Assembly (NCBI GenBank): GCA_027923505.1
Contig: BROI01000017.1
Span: 558,001-622,000 of the forward strand
DNA: 64,000 bases
Source: Mayamaea pseudoterrestris
Taxonomy: Eukaryota > Bacillariophyta > Bacillariophyceae > Sellaphorales > Sellaphoraceae
Reading direction: 5' to 3'
Shown here: one piece after another, positions 54,901 to 64,000 of the stretch
Layout: the number at the start of each line of letters is the position of its first letter
Position numbering within the stretch: position 1 is the stretch's first letter
Translations under genes and position numbers: made by a program
Notes under the pieces: generated by a model
What the model was told of the DNA's origin: nothing
Seen by the model: the letters and a program-made list of their open reading frames with translations, nothing else
The model's database searches: none

Positions 54901-57449
54901 GCGCACGCCGTAATGTCCTCTTCATTGAAACTTTCGTGCGCGAGCCGGGCGCATTCGGCGGCAACACTGGCATTCATAAAATCTCCCATGCAGCAACGCC
55001 GGACCAGATTCTTAATCCATATCGACGCATTGTCACTGGCTGCCGACTTCATGCGCTTCGGAAGGTCGTCAAGTGCCTTGAAGCGAACCTTATTGCTTTG
55101 CTTTGGATCCACAACCAAAGCAAGCTGCCGAAATATATGCTTGTCGCGAGCCTTGTGGAAGTCTTCAAGCACCTTGGCTTGGTCGTTGCCGGGCGCCGGT
55201 GGCGCCAATGTCGCCACCTTTTCGAGCAGATCCAGCGTATTAGCTTGTGCCGTATAAAAGTCTTCCGATCCGTGTTCTAAATCCTTCATGGCCATGCGAG
55301 CTTCCAAGTACTTGAACAAGCTTTTCTGCAAAGCAGCTCGCTGTCCAAACAATTGCCTCATGTATTTAAAGGCGTTAGTTTGCGTCGCCTCATTGTAATG
55401 CATCAGGAAGTCGCCTTCCGATATTGTGTTAAGAATCATGGTGAAACCGACGGCTCGAGCCGTGACAGACAAGTGCTTATAGCTAGTCGACGACGTATCA
55501 CTGCCCAGTAGGACCTCATCGAGAACTTGAACAACGCGGCTGCGCATATCCGAGTCCATTGCATCGGTAAAATAGGCACATTCGAAAATTTTTGAGGGTA
55601 TCCAGCCAAATGTCTCGTCATCAATATCCTTGTACCCGTCGCCATCATCAACATCATCGTCGCCAAAATCCAATTTTTTGTTATTGTTATTGTGGCGCCG
55701 CTTCTTGGTTTGCCGACTGCCTCGGTGTCCTGGTCGTAGATGACATGCCTCATGAAGCACCTCCAAAACGCGAGAAACGTCAAGAATGTCACGAGTAGCG
55801 TCCCCGTCGATAGGCACTAAGGATGCCACCTTTTCGCGCAAATACTGTCGAAAGTATATTTGCGCTAAGCCCGTCATGGCATTCTTGCGCTCCTCCTTGT
55901 GCTTACTGCTCACGCGCGTCCCGACAGCATGGAGCAGCCCTGGCGAGGCGCGAATCGCCACTGGGCTTGGACTCCGATAGACCCAATCACAAACAGCAAA
56001 AATTGCTTCCATTCGCACGCTAACATCGGGATCTTCCTTAATCATACCAACTAATGTCATGGTAACATCGTCGCGCGTCGTCCAGTGACTCGTTGTTGCA
56101 TTGCTTCCCGTCGTTACAACAACTTCGCCAGACGCACTCGTCTCTCCCGCCTGAGCAGCCAAAATCTTGACAAGGCAGTCCACCATGCAGCGCCGAATCG
56201 AAACGGAAACATCGTTGCGTCGACCGAGCCATTCCTTGAAGACAAGTCGAAAATCAGCCGCCAGATTGCTGTTTGTGCCTTTCTTGTGACTCGCTGCAAA
56301 TAAATCACCAAGCAATTTTGTCGCAGCAAGTCGCGTCACTTCATCATGCACAACAAGCCCATGTGAGACTGTTCCAATGACAGTCGTTAAAATGGATGGA
56401 GCGAGAACGAACAATTGACGTATTATTGTGTAGACACTGTCTTGGTGATTCGTAGACGCCGCAGCGTCCGCTGTATTGGCAAATGTAACGGGCGGCTCAA
56501 TGGAAATGTTGCTTCGTTCGATCGTTTGCGAGTCGCCATTCAAAAGTCCATTCAGCAAGGTCGCAATAGGAGTACTGAGTCTGTTGAGCGTGCTTTGTAT
56601 GACCTTTGCGGCGCAAACGTAACTGGGATTGGGAACCTTCCTTTGAATCAACAGAGAAGCCTGTGAAGATGGAGTACCCTTCTTGGCACTTCGAACCTTC
56701 TTGCTGCTTCCGCCGACACTTGCACTACCATTTCCTTGAGCAGCTGCATTCTCCGTAATGGTAATGCTAGGTCCTTGACCAATGCACAGAAGCAATTCAT
56801 CCAAGACGGCAATGGGAACATTTTGCGGATCATATTCATCCAGAACCGCGACAATCGCCTTTTGCGCCAACTCCAAAACAATGGGCGGATGATCATGTCG
56901 GAGGCAGTGCAGTAATGCTTGAACAAATTCCGCCAAGAGTTCCATCGCTTCCTTTCCGCTTGGAATACAATCAGCTTCGTCTAAATCGTCGCGACTAGCA
57001 TCCGCCGCTGCACAATGCTTGGCAACTTCCACGAGAACAACTCCAATCTTGACTTGCGCCAGCAGTATCAATATTCGCTCATACTGCGCAAAGTAGTCGT
57101 GATTCGGATCCGTGACAGTCGCTAGTGAGGCAAGCTGCGGAATTAATTGTCGAAAGACTTGCAACACTTCCGCTTCATCGTAGGGACAGTCAGGAGCAAA
57201 GATTGCTAGAATTTCAAGCGACGCCAAGAGCGCCAGCAGTCGCACTTGCTTGTCCTTGTGATTGAAATAATCCAGCAAGGAGGATGCCGTCGCCGTCAAG
57301 TGATCGGGCTCAAGACGCTCGTCCGTTTGCAAAAAGTGCACAAGCTTGTCAAGCCGGCGAAGCAAATCGGGCTTGCTGCGAGCCACTTCCTTGAGATAGG
57401 CCGGTGCAATCACGCGGAGTGTAGCCTGGTCCGGTCCGCTGGACGTCAT
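51930..57449 (-). CDS. PDS5: PDS5-like sister chromatid cohesion protein
   Basis: A 1839-residue single-exon HEAT-repeat protein. The N-terminal block HKDKQVRLLALLASLEILAI followed by FAPDCPYDEAEVLQVF matches the PDS5 signature (DVRLL...IFAP.APY). FKEWLGRRNDVSVSIRRCMV matches the later repeat with RFNDI..PIR. Helical repeats run to about residue 1450. The last ~380 residues are disordered and basic, with many S/T-P and KR clusters, and end in KPKTNSAASSRTTKSRR. PDS5 binds cohesin and controls its loading, acetylation and release in the nucleus. The start is ATG 57449; the frame extends 70 codons further only from a non-ATG codon. It is longer than animal or yeast PDS5 (about 1280-1450). Confidence 0.88.
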   Translation of the reverse strand: MTSSGPDQATLRVIAPAYLKEVARSKPDLLRRLDKLVHFLQTDERLEPDHLTATASSLLDYFNHKDKQVRLLALLASLEILAIFAPDCPYDEAEVLQVFRQLIPQLASLATVTDPNHDYFAQYERILILLAQVKIGVVLVEVAKHCAAADASRDDLDEADCIPSGKEAMELLAEFVQALLHCLRHDHPPIVLELAQKAIVAVLDEYDPQNVPIAVLDELLLCIGQGPSITITENAAAQGNGSASVGGSSKKVRSAKKGTPSSQASLLIQRKVPNPSYVCAAKVIQSTLNRLSTPIATLLNGLLNGDSQTIERSNISIEPPVTFANTADAAASTNHQDSVYTIIRQLFVLAPSILTTVIGTVSHGLVVHDEVTRLAATKLLGDLFAASHKKGTNSNLAADFRLVFKEWLGRRNDVSVSIRRCMVDCLVKILAAQAGETSASGEVVVTTGSNATTSHWTTRDDVTMTLVGMIKEDPDVSVRMEAIFAVCDWVYRSPSPVAIRASPGLLHAVGTRVSSKHKEERKNAMTGLAQIYFRQYLREKVASLVPIDGDATRDILDVSRVLEVLHEACHLRPGHRGSRQTKKRRHNNNNKKLDFGDDDVDDGDGYKDIDDETFGWIPSKIFECAYFTDAMDSDMRSRVVQVLDEVLLGSDTSSTSYKHLSVTARAVGFTMILNTISEGDFLMHYNEATQTNAFKYMRQLFGQRAALQKSLFKYLEARMAMKDLEHGSEDFYTAQANTLDLLEKVATLAPPAPGNDQAKVLEDFHKARDKHIFRQLALVVDPKQSNKVRFKALDDLPKRMKSAASDNASIWIKNLVRRCCMGDFMNASVAAECARLAHESFNEEDITACAAFLSSIKTIIDIFPTLGGVSETFSNLTDLFSSCRAIDDKDRKKDLAENGILTTLSSILAVAAPAPKASDNMDIEDDVNTTQLQEELMQLCTRDGTPEQARHAMYTLARVLLPKAAADEAHSSQSAKAKKQTLSHVISVLTAPNKLVIASSEKSLNLVRTMSALSALSDCASEVLLSSDRGQKAMKFALETLLMGRNRSDEAGEDESTAASTAEAKTPSSGRKQRSVGSSRKHITPEMASSLLEDENLSITCRTVCAAIDFLVCTIRSALLYSFQNKSDGLREQITPFIGKVFQQLIQMLRDQGLPPSESDRRRCNARQDRAALRQCASVHLFRLCDPRLGLESRYLDLTGWKCLADMLLGEERVVREACIEELSQMITGKGVYSSPNSRPASPALRFVSLVVFCSEGDASAACGNAAKIGKVSVTIKHSALACVANLRKVCDSYYNQCKANGREREFDTTKTGLMPEYMVPYAIHLLTHRRETPYAGGVVDADADPDNHKLADDEAQNKVLRKRLRILLEPLILSLGENADNISFLLRMTEMLGKNFRPVDIAPGFHRGSGNCTSLHLIDLKTSEAETAENKRDIVLEAKLKSVATAAREVLLGFVKKDTNLNQYPGSILLPSFLFKKIHSKSRRSDRRTESVTLSSQDTASSHSHSMKTTSPLQTKRKRDLSPAARTSTNEKSPSQALESVPDESMGINDASPLSSKKRNVHFSPDVQFKPGSAAHQSMLSAETGSEHFGDMSPIAQSGSPASSNTESPSHGSRRSTRLSCSIPTLGTTPPSILRGSTMPSTTPRTSSSRKSLLEGTSGVQEQSQVLPPHSLPPKISSEDTASAEDEDIALSFGQPDLAISQEGNKKRKVIAGEKPPRDNRRAPTRVSKPATLSQDDSFQEEIATRKRGTLKSRKTTKGVPTQIKINHAEMLPSSMDSDQPTGARKIAKKRGSRSSKSDYSDLDFDFENTGNRTSKPTIVKKPKTNSAASSRTTKSRR

Positions 57450-57821
57450 GATGCTGGCTTGATTGTCTTGTTCCTCGTGTTTTTTATGTGATGGTATGAT
57501 ATACCGTGAGAGGGAATAAGGATGAGCGACGGATGTGAGTTCTCGTGCACGCCAAAGTGTGCATCCATGGCAGCAGCAAAGAAGCAAGGAAGCTCTGCAT
57601 CCAACCTCCGAGCCCGCGAAACGCCTCGGCGAGGCTGGCGCGGGGGTTTCGCGCCACACACAAATGACGTCACATCGTAACGGTACTCACGACGACATCT
57701 CGCCGGACGAAACGATGGCCGGCACCATGACGGAATCGATGAGGCTGCACTGTGCTTATATCGCTCCCAATTAACTGTACGACGGCAATGAAGGGGTAAA
57801 AATAGAAAGAATTCAAAGGAC
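57450..57821. promoter_or_regulatory. Divergent intergenic region (PDS5 / LipB) with CRE palindrome
   Basis: 372 bp between divergent starts. A perfect TGACGTCA palindrome lies at 57665-57672, midway between the genes. This is the cAMP-response-element bZIP site, and such sites are reported in light/CO2-responsive diatom promoters (established knowledge). Whether it acts here is inference. Confidence 0.45.
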
Positions 57822-58820
57822 ATGGTGATGCGACTTTCTCTTTGTGGTCTCGCTTGGATTATCGCACAAGCAAACGTCACGCTCGTCGCGGCATGGCTGT
57901 CACACCAAAGGAAAAGTCATATAAGCTTTCGATCAATATGGAGTATTCACAAACGTCAAGCGGTTGCGGATCAACAGCTTGGTTCCTTTGAATCTCTCCT
58001 ACTTGACGAAACGGGTGATCAACGTCGTGTCTTGCTGGAAAGCTACCTCGAAGACGACGCACTCGTTCCATTTAGTGATGCATGGCGACGACAAAAGGAG
58101 CTTCTACAGGACCAAGTGGATCGCATTAAACGAGATTTGCAATCAAACTCCTTTGTCTCTACCAGTAACATTGACTCTTCACGGGGGTGCGATCGCATAC
58201 TCATGCTGCAACATGCGCCCGTATACACGTTGGGAACGGCTTCAGACGAACGTTATATTCTTAGTCAACAGTCCTCCACATCATCAACAAATAAATCATC
58301 AGGCGATACTCAAGCACCCGCTGATACTCTTGCCACTTCCGACATTCCAATCGTTCGCATGGACCGCGGCGGCGAAGTCACCTACCACGGACCCGGCCAG
58401 CTCGTCGTGTACCCAATACTTGATTTGCGAAGCTACCGGCAAGACATTCACTGGTACATGCGTGCCCTCGAGCAGGTTGTTTTATTGGCCTGCCAAAAAT
58501 TACAACTGTCAAGACCGGCAGTGCGACAAGATGATACAACGGGCATTTGGATCGACAATTACAAGATTGCCGCCATGGGCGTCAAGTGCAGTCGATGGAT
58601 CACGCAGCATGGACTCGCCGTCAATGTGGAGGAGACTAGTCTGCGTGGTTTTGATGGCATTGTTCCTTGCGGACTTGAGGGACGCAAGGTGGGGTCCTTG
58701 AACCAGTTTCTGGATGAGCCGATCACAGTCCGCGAGTTTGCAGTATTCGTTCAGGAGGCACTCGAAGAAGTGTTTGGCATACAACTGGTGGACGCGAGTC
58801 ACTTTAAAGTATGCTCTTAA
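57822..58820 (+). CDS. LIPB: Lipoyl(octanoyl) transferase, probably plastid-targeted
   Basis: A 332-residue LipB-family enzyme that moves octanoate from acyl carrier protein to lipoyl domains, the first step of lipoate synthesis. Active-site blocks are MDRGGEVTYHGPGQLVVYP, YKIAAMGVKCSRWITQHGL (catalytic Lys248) and GIVPCGLEGRKVGSL (catalytic Cys283). The N-terminus is a signal peptide (LCGLAWIIAQANVTLVAA^WLSHQ) with W at the predicted +1 and a basic transit-like segment, fitting plastid import in a diatom. There it would serve plastid pyruvate dehydrogenase (inference). A serine-rich insert near residues 148-162 is unusual. Confidence 0.93.
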   Translation: MVMRLSLCGLAWIIAQANVTLVAAWLSHQRKSHISFRSIWSIHKRQAVADQQLGSFESLLLDETGDQRRVLLESYLEDDALVPFSDAWRRQKELLQDQVDRIKRDLQSNSFVSTSNIDSSRGCDRILMLQHAPVYTLGTASDERYILSQQSSTSSTNKSSGDTQAPADTLATSDIPIVRMDRGGEVTYHGPGQLVVYPILDLRSYRQDIHWYMRALEQVVLLACQKLQLSRPAVRQDDTTGIWIDNYKIAAMGVKCSRWITQHGLAVNVEETSLRGFDGIVPCGLEGRKVGSLNQFLDEPITVREFAVFVQEALEEVFGIQLVDASHFKVCS

Positions 58821-58995
58821 TGGTTGAAGCTTACTAAAAGATAGGCAAATGTATAGCATCTCATGCAGCCAACCTCCTTTTTTGGACGTTCTTGATAACC
58901 GGTGTGACTTTTAGTCGATGAAGGTGCAACCTGCATCGTTGCGGCCATGACAGGGGTGCAAAAGCCACGGCTATTACCGCTATTGTAATTCGACA

Positions 58996-61254
58996 ATGAA
59001 GAGAGTCATAAGTAAGACACATCATACACTATCTTCGTTTGTTTTTCGACAAAGTGCAGAAAGTCGAGCGGCAGGAAGACCCGCAGCAGTCGGTTCATCC
59101 CTCGACTACCTACGTTGGTATGCTTCTGCCCCCTTGATTTCCTCAAAAGAACGACATGAACCAACGTTTCAAGAGCAGAATCGTTCAGTTATGCCGCATT
59201 TTGATCCTTCGATCTCCGACACGGAATGGCGGGAAAGGACCGAGCAACTCCTCCAATCGGCTCGGGCGCAAGAGGAAGCTGATGCTGTCACACCTCGCAC
59301 TATTATTAACATGGAACAAACCATTCGCTACTGGACAACGCAGCGGACACCTGAAGCAGTCAACAATTGCTTCAAGTTGTTTGATCTCATGATCCAGCAG
59401 CTGCATGACCGCCCAGAATTGCTCAAGACACGCGACTTGTCGTATTTCTACACTGGCAATTATCCGAGGGCGACGCATCTTTTGAATGCCGTACTTGATG
59501 CTTGGAGAATACAGTTTGAATTGCAAGACAAAAAGCGTATGGAAGAATCTACTCATACGCTTTTGAATCCATATCGAGTCGTTGATAGGGTTGAGCATTA
59601 TGCTAAACGCGGCGTCACGATGAATTGTCGAGTATACTCCATCATCATGCAAGCGTCGCTTTGCGACAAGCACTTTCACAAGGATACTCCCATTGTCTGT
59701 GAACAGCTTCTCAATTACATGCTGCAAAACCCTCATACCATGCCTGATACCGTTGCGTTTACAACTGCTATTCGAGCGTGGGGCAAGTCAAGCCGTCCCG
59801 AAGCAGCAGAGCGAGCCGAGCAAATGTTTCTGGAACTCGTCAACTTGTATGACAGCAATCTACTTCAAGATCCGCCCAATACAGTCACCTACAATACTGT
59901 TTTGGACGCCATGTGTCGGTCGACGCAGCGAGATGTGATGCAGCGAGCGCATAATTTATTTTGTGATATGCGCTCAAGTCCCTATCCGCAAGTGGCGCCC
60001 AATACAATTAGTTACCGCATCATGATTACTGGCTGGGCCTCGATTCAGGTCATGGATAAGGCTTGCTCGTTGCTGCATGAAATGGTCCAGTTATATCAAA
60101 CTGGCAGCACGGACGTTCAATTGGATGCTACCTTTTTCTCCAAACTCATTTCCATCTTGGCCAAGAGTAAGGAACGACAGAACCACATTCGCGCGCGTGA
60201 ATTGTACCAAGTGTTGCAGCGGCTTCACCAGGAAACCAGGGATGCACGGTTTTCTCCCGATGAGTTGTTTACGACACGTGCCATGATTATCGTGTACAGT
60301 AAACTCCAGCAACCCGACCTGGCCGAGGCACTCTTGCAGCGACTTGAAAAACAAGCGCTCCGGCAGAGAGACGCGTCAAAGCGAAAAAATATATCGCCAA
60401 AGCGAGGACACTATCGAGACGTTATATTTGCCTGGTCCAAGAGCAATGATGCAAAGTCGGCGGAGCGCGCGGAGCGAGTGCTGCTGCGTATGATCCACGT
60501 GCTAGATGCAGAGCATGAGCTGGTCGACAAGTTTACGGTCGATACGGTTCTTGCGCTGTGGTTTCAACAGAGTCGAAAAGGGCAGGCGGATGCGGCTCAG
60601 CGAGGAGAGTCCTTGTTACGACGTATTCAAAAATCAAATGATGAAAAGAGCCTTTCCGTTTGCCAGCTTGGAAGGTCGTCGTACATGCAGGTCATGAAAG
60701 GTTGGGCGTCGTCCACTCAATCAGCCGCCCCTGAGCATATTATGAAACTTCTTTCGGAACTGGAGCAGCTGGCCAGTTCTGATCTAGACATGATGCCGAC
60801 AAGAGCACATTATACAATTGCAGCCGCAGCTTGGATGAAGCGAAAGCGTCCCGGTGCGGCGGCTCAGATACGTCGTTTGCTGGATGACGCACACCGAGCT
60901 TATGGGCAAGGCTGTGAAGATGCTCTCCCGGATAAAGCACTATATAATACTCTTGTTCACTCTCATGCTCAACAAGGGGATGTTGAAGAAGCCGTAAAGA
61001 CGTTGAATGAAATGGTAATTCAAGGTGATCTTGGAAACGTACATGCCCTGCCAGCAATTGGTGAGTTAAATCTTGCCTTACTCGCGTGCTTGCGGTCGGA
61101 AGGCAATAAGGCGGACGTGATTGGTTGTTTAGAAAGCATTCGATTATTGATGCATCAACTTGGCTTGTCCCCAAATGAGCGCACAAAAAATTTGCTTTTA
61201 GACGTCGAGCGCTCACTCGCCGATAAAAAACGATTCGTTACACAAGGCAAATAA
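58996..61254 (+). CDS. Pentatricopeptide-repeat (PPR) protein
   Basis: A 752-residue single-exon protein made of helical pairs. PPR motifs include DTVAFTTAIRAWGKSSRPEA, NTVTYNTVLDAMCRS, NTISYRIMITGWASIQ and DKALYNTLVHSHAQQGDVEE. Variant repeats with WxKS turns (AWSKSNDAKSAERAE) are typical of the stramenopile PPR type. PPR proteins bind single-stranded RNA in organelles and control stability, splicing or translation. The N-terminus (MKRVISKTHHTLSSFVF) is basic, hydroxylated and lacks acids for about 35 residues, suggesting mitochondrial import. No endonuclease or editing domain is visible. Confidence 0.88.
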   Translation: MKRVISKTHHTLSSFVFRQSAESRAAGRPAAVGSSLDYLRWYASAPLISSKERHEPTFQEQNRSVMPHFDPSISDTEWRERTEQLLQSARAQEEADAVTPRTIINMEQTIRYWTTQRTPEAVNNCFKLFDLMIQQLHDRPELLKTRDLSYFYTGNYPRATHLLNAVLDAWRIQFELQDKKRMEESTHTLLNPYRVVDRVEHYAKRGVTMNCRVYSIIMQASLCDKHFHKDTPIVCEQLLNYMLQNPHTMPDTVAFTTAIRAWGKSSRPEAAERAEQMFLELVNLYDSNLLQDPPNTVTYNTVLDAMCRSTQRDVMQRAHNLFCDMRSSPYPQVAPNTISYRIMITGWASIQVMDKACSLLHEMVQLYQTGSTDVQLDATFFSKLISILAKSKERQNHIRARELYQVLQRLHQETRDARFSPDELFTTRAMIIVYSKLQQPDLAEALLQRLEKQALRQRDASKRKNISPKRGHYRDVIFAWSKSNDAKSAERAERVLLRMIHVLDAEHELVDKFTVDTVLALWFQQSRKGQADAAQRGESLLRRIQKSNDEKSLSVCQLGRSSYMQVMKGWASSTQSAAPEHIMKLLSELEQLASSDLDMMPTRAHYTIAAAAWMKRKRPGAAAQIRRLLDDAHRAYGQGCEDALPDKALYNTLVHSHAQQGDVEEAVKTLNEMVIQGDLGNVHALPAIGELNLALLACLRSEGNKADVIGCLESIRLLMHQLGLSPNERTKNLLLDVERSLADKKRFVTQGK

Positions 61255-61306
61255 AGACAATACATAGAAATAGAAGTTTTATAAATTATGTACTATGAAC
61301 TATGTG

Positions 61307-64000
61307 TTAGTCGATATCTAACGCCTGAAAGACGGCGCGTAATTCAAGTTCATCCTCACGAGAACGATGACGACGGTATGTATTAGGACAGTCAATGCAC
61401 GTGCAATTCGCGATCGGTGTCTGAATTTTCCCTGACTTTAGTTTGCCTTTTAAACCAGGTCGCGCCTCCTCCAGAGCAGCAAAAGTTTCAGAGCTTTCAA
61501 AGCAAAAGTTGCATCGGCTACATGTTTGCGCGAGCACCTGACTCTCCGCTTGTATCTGATTCATCCGCCTCGTCGCCACTTCCACTACCCGCGATTCGCA
61601 TGAACGACACTCGGAACATATCGACACATGCGATCGACCTGAAATTTTAGATTTCCTGCCACAAAACCAGCATAGGTCCGACCCAAAGAAAGATGAAATC
61701 ATCGCGTTTCTCCCAGTGGTTGGCCAAAAGTGGATCCGTCGCCGCGGCTTGGGAGAGGATTTATACCATTCATGCACGTCTACATTGTGCGGATTGAGAC
61801 CAAGACATCTTTGCAAAGCTGCATTGACGTGCTTCGTAATGTAGTATGAGGTATTCACAGTGTATAAATCCCAATGTTCCATTAGCTCAAGTGGTGTCAG
61901 GACAGCGTCGCTGAGGCGTACTGCCTTGCCAGGAGAAGCGACAATAACATAAGCCAGCCTCTCCTTATGTCGAACAACGCGACCCGGGTCGTTTTCAGTC
62001 AATCGTCGTGCAAGGGCGGCTTGGACGGGCAACGATGCTCGATATTTGCTTCGCACACGTCCTGTAAGAATAAAATCAGAGACTGGGAGCTTTCCGGACT
62101 CAATTAGCCGCCATTGTCTCACAAGATAATCCTTGACAGCAGGTACACCGTGACTAAACAACGTCTTCAGAGCGTTTGCCAGCACCTTCTGTGTCAAATT
62201 GCATTGATCGCGGCGAATTGTCTCGATACCTTTCGCTTCGAATTCTGGCTTCCTCTGGTCTATGGACTCGTATTTCATCCCGCAATACTTCTTCTTTGTC
62301 TGCATGATGGAACCCGCATAAACCTTTTCGAGTTTAAGCTGGACAGGCGGTGGATTATTTTTAGTTACCGCTGTGCAAAACTCTTCGCCAAACCGGAAAG
62401 CCTCATGAACGGATCGACCTGGCAATCGAACGAAGACCGAATCCGTGTCCCCATATATTACGGTGCAGCCTTTCCATCGACCATTAAGTTCGCTTCCCCA
62501 TCTGTTTGCGAGATTGATCGCGTCCGTTAAAGTCCGTCTCCCACATTCAACGATCGTATCGGCAAGCAAGGGCATTGCGCAGCGGCCACTAAAAGTTGCG
62601 CTCGTATAGCCATAAGTCACATTGGCAACGTACTTAAGAGCAAGCTGCCTTGCTTCGAGCTGCCTCAATACGGCACTTGGCAAGTCCTTAACGTTCCGCT
62701 TATACAGTTTAGCCGCCCTTTTCAACATGGCGCGAGTCGTTAGCATCTCATCCAATACTTGTGGAAGCACTCCTTTCACCACGGTTTCAGATACATAGAT
62801 GTCGCCAGTTGGTGCAATGTAAGCTCTGTCACTTCTATCGCTAAACAAAGACTTTAGATGATGCTTGAGTATCGTAGCGGACCGTCCTTCCGGATATGAG
62901 AATGGTCCAATCTTGCCCGACGTACGTCCCTTTCTCCGCATCTCGCTTCGTGTACTTTGATATTCCAAATGACCTCCTATTGTCGAGTAGCATAAATTAT
63001 ATGCGATGACTAATGACGGATATAACGCCGTAAAATCACATACGACGACTGGATCATTGTAATGCCCAGATTTTGGTTCGAGAGTCAAGGCTTGGACTTG
63101 CAACGCCTCTTGACGGTCGGCGGCATGGAGCGACGGTGAGTAGAAAAAGTATCTCCTTCCAAGAAGTCCTTGACCTGATATGTCCTTATTATCTGGCTCG
63201 TTCTCTTGGCGATTTAATCCACGCCTCTCTTTCCATGGGCTTTGGGTCTGTGAGACGCTCCCGCTGCCCAAGCTTGATAATGCATCCAAAGAAGAAGGCC
63301 TCATGCCGGCTTTTGTTCCCCTTTCTCCCGAGTCCAAGCTCTGTAAAGCGCGAAGCAAAACACCCTCAACCTTGTATTGCGACCCTCTAATGCCAGGAAA
63401 ACTTTGACTCAACTCAACTCCACTTAAACGCGCAGCTTCGCCAGCCCTTCCTATCACATCCATTGCATCGAACAATACAATAGTAGACATGGCTTGAACA
63501 AGTCTGTAATGAAGGACACGCCATCTCTCTCTTCCTTTCTTTTCGCTGTACCATTGGGTGAGTTTAAGATTGTCATGAAACGGTATGCGTTTGCCTGTGA
63601 CCGTAGCTACGACAGCCTGCAGATAAGATGCATTTGGGTGTTTCACCTCTTCCGCTACAAGCTTCCATGACGCAAATACAAGCCTTCCGACGATTGATGA
63701 CGCTGCAACGCCGGCGCCGACGCGTTCGTCCCAATCGGCACCCATTCCACTTCCTTTCCACTTGTCTTTCTTCTCGTCAAGAGGTGTTTTTCCGTCCGCA
63801 ACGCCACCAGTTTCAATTTGAAAAACATTATCGCGATCGTTGGCTTCAGCGAGTGCCGAAACAGTCGGCGTGCGTCCCAAAAGCTTCGCAAGATCGATTC
63901 CGCATGGCGCATTGTTAGAATCTTTCATCATTGAGCTTCTCTCAATCAAAAAACCCAGCCCAGCTCCTTGGGTATCCCACGAGCACATAAGATCTGGATC
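61307..64000 (-). CDS. REV3: DNA polymerase zeta catalytic subunit, C-terminal part (partial)
   Basis: The reading frame is open through the right edge, so the N-terminus lies outside the window; about 897 residues are present. It begins in the family block DPDLMCSWDTQGAGLGFLIE. Polymerase motifs follow: A, DFTALYPSLVIAYNLC; B, LKYVANVTYGYTSATFSGR; C, VIYGDTDSVFVRL, with both catalytic Asp residues. The C-terminal cysteine modules are complete: CysA CWFC/CSECRSC and CysB CSRC/CTCIDCP, the latter the expected Fe-S/accessory-subunit site. Pol zeta carries out translesion synthesis. KYVANVTYGYT and the CysB spacing separate it from Pol delta. Confidence 0.92.
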   Translation of the reverse strand, partial: DPDLMCSWDTQGAGLGFLIERSSMMKDSNNAPCGIDLAKLLGRTPTVSALAEANDRDNVFQIETGGVADGKTPLDEKKDKWKGSGMGADWDERVGAGVAASSIVGRLVFASWKLVAEEVKHPNASYLQAVVATVTGKRIPFHDNLKLTQWYSEKKGRERWRVLHYRLVQAMSTIVLFDAMDVIGRAGEAARLSGVELSQSFPGIRGSQYKVEGVLLRALQSLDSGERGTKAGMRPSSLDALSSLGSGSVSQTQSPWKERRGLNRQENEPDNKDISGQGLLGRRYFFYSPSLHAADRQEALQVQALTLEPKSGHYNDPVVVCDFTALYPSLVIAYNLCYSTIGGHLEYQSTRSEMRRKGRTSGKIGPFSYPEGRSATILKHHLKSLFSDRSDRAYIAPTGDIYVSETVVKGVLPQVLDEMLTTRAMLKRAAKLYKRNVKDLPSAVLRQLEARQLALKYVANVTYGYTSATFSGRCAMPLLADTIVECGRRTLTDAINLANRWGSELNGRWKGCTVIYGDTDSVFVRLPGRSVHEAFRFGEEFCTAVTKNNPPPVQLKLEKVYAGSIMQTKKKYCGMKYESIDQRKPEFEAKGIETIRRDQCNLTQKVLANALKTLFSHGVPAVKDYLVRQWRLIESGKLPVSDFILTGRVRSKYRASLPVQAALARRLTENDPGRVVRHKERLAYVIVASPGKAVRLSDAVLTPLELMEHWDLYTVNTSYYITKHVNAALQRCLGLNPHNVDVHEWYKSSPKPRRRIHFWPTTGRNAMISSFFGSDLCWFCGRKSKISGRSHVSICSECRSCESRVVEVATRRMNQIQAESQVLAQTCSRCNFCFESSETFAALEEARPGLKGKLKSGKIQTPIANCTCIDCPNTYRRHRSREDELELRAVFQALDID

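Overview
The window looks like nuclear DNA of a diatom or close stramenopile alga. Gene density is high, intergenic gaps are mostly under 500 bp, and the 12 introns that can be placed are short (72-118 bp). Four predicted proteins (RNase II, aldo/keto reductase, RluA pseudouridine synthase, octanoyltransferase) begin with an ER signal peptide whose predicted cleavage site is followed directly by F or W. That is the bipartite plastid-targeting signature of algae with a secondary red plastid. The retrotransposon resembles the Ty1/copia elements known from diatoms. Species cannot be told from this sequence alone.

Layout. 0.1-26.7 kb is ordinary genic DNA: RNase II/R-type exoribonuclease (-), a sulfotransferase-like type II membrane protein (+, 2 exons), a three-exon small protein (-), a hypothetical two-exon gene (+), the catalytic subunit of DNA polymerase epsilon (-, 6 exons, 2343 aa), an Mpv17-ACT fusion (+, 3 exons), a TruA-type tRNA pseudouridine synthase (+), a membrane-anchored trypsin-like protease (+), an aldo/keto reductase (-), an ankyrin-repeat protein (+) and a ubiquitin-specific protease (-). 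Two short arrays of the same 42-bp minisatellite, each unit with an ACGTCA core, sit upstream of TruA and between the reductase and ankyrin genes.

27.3-46.4 kb is a satellite array of about 46 copies of a ~348-bp unit. Each typical unit carries two perfect 25-bp palindromes about half a unit apart. The array contains an exact-looking 2889-bp duplication. It is interrupted by a Ty1/copia element whose outer LTR ends carry a matching 5-bp target duplication (AAAAT), although satellite DNA now lies where the element's 5' half should be.

46.6-64 kb is genic again: EF-hand protein (+, 2 exons), 2-oxoglutarate/Fe(II) oxygenase (-), a small multi-pass membrane protein (-), RluA-family pseudouridine synthase (+), PDS5 cohesin regulator (-), octanoyltransferase LipB (+), a PPR protein (+) and the C-terminal part of DNA polymerase zeta REV3 (-, runs off the right edge).

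The genes do not form one pathway. They mix genome maintenance (Pol epsilon, Pol zeta, PDS5), RNA processing or modification (RNase II, TruA, RluA, PPR) and plastid functions. Several pairs are divergent with intergenic spaces of 240-450 bp that probably act as shared promoters. Starts were placed at ATG codons; several reading frames extend further upstream only through non-ATG codons.
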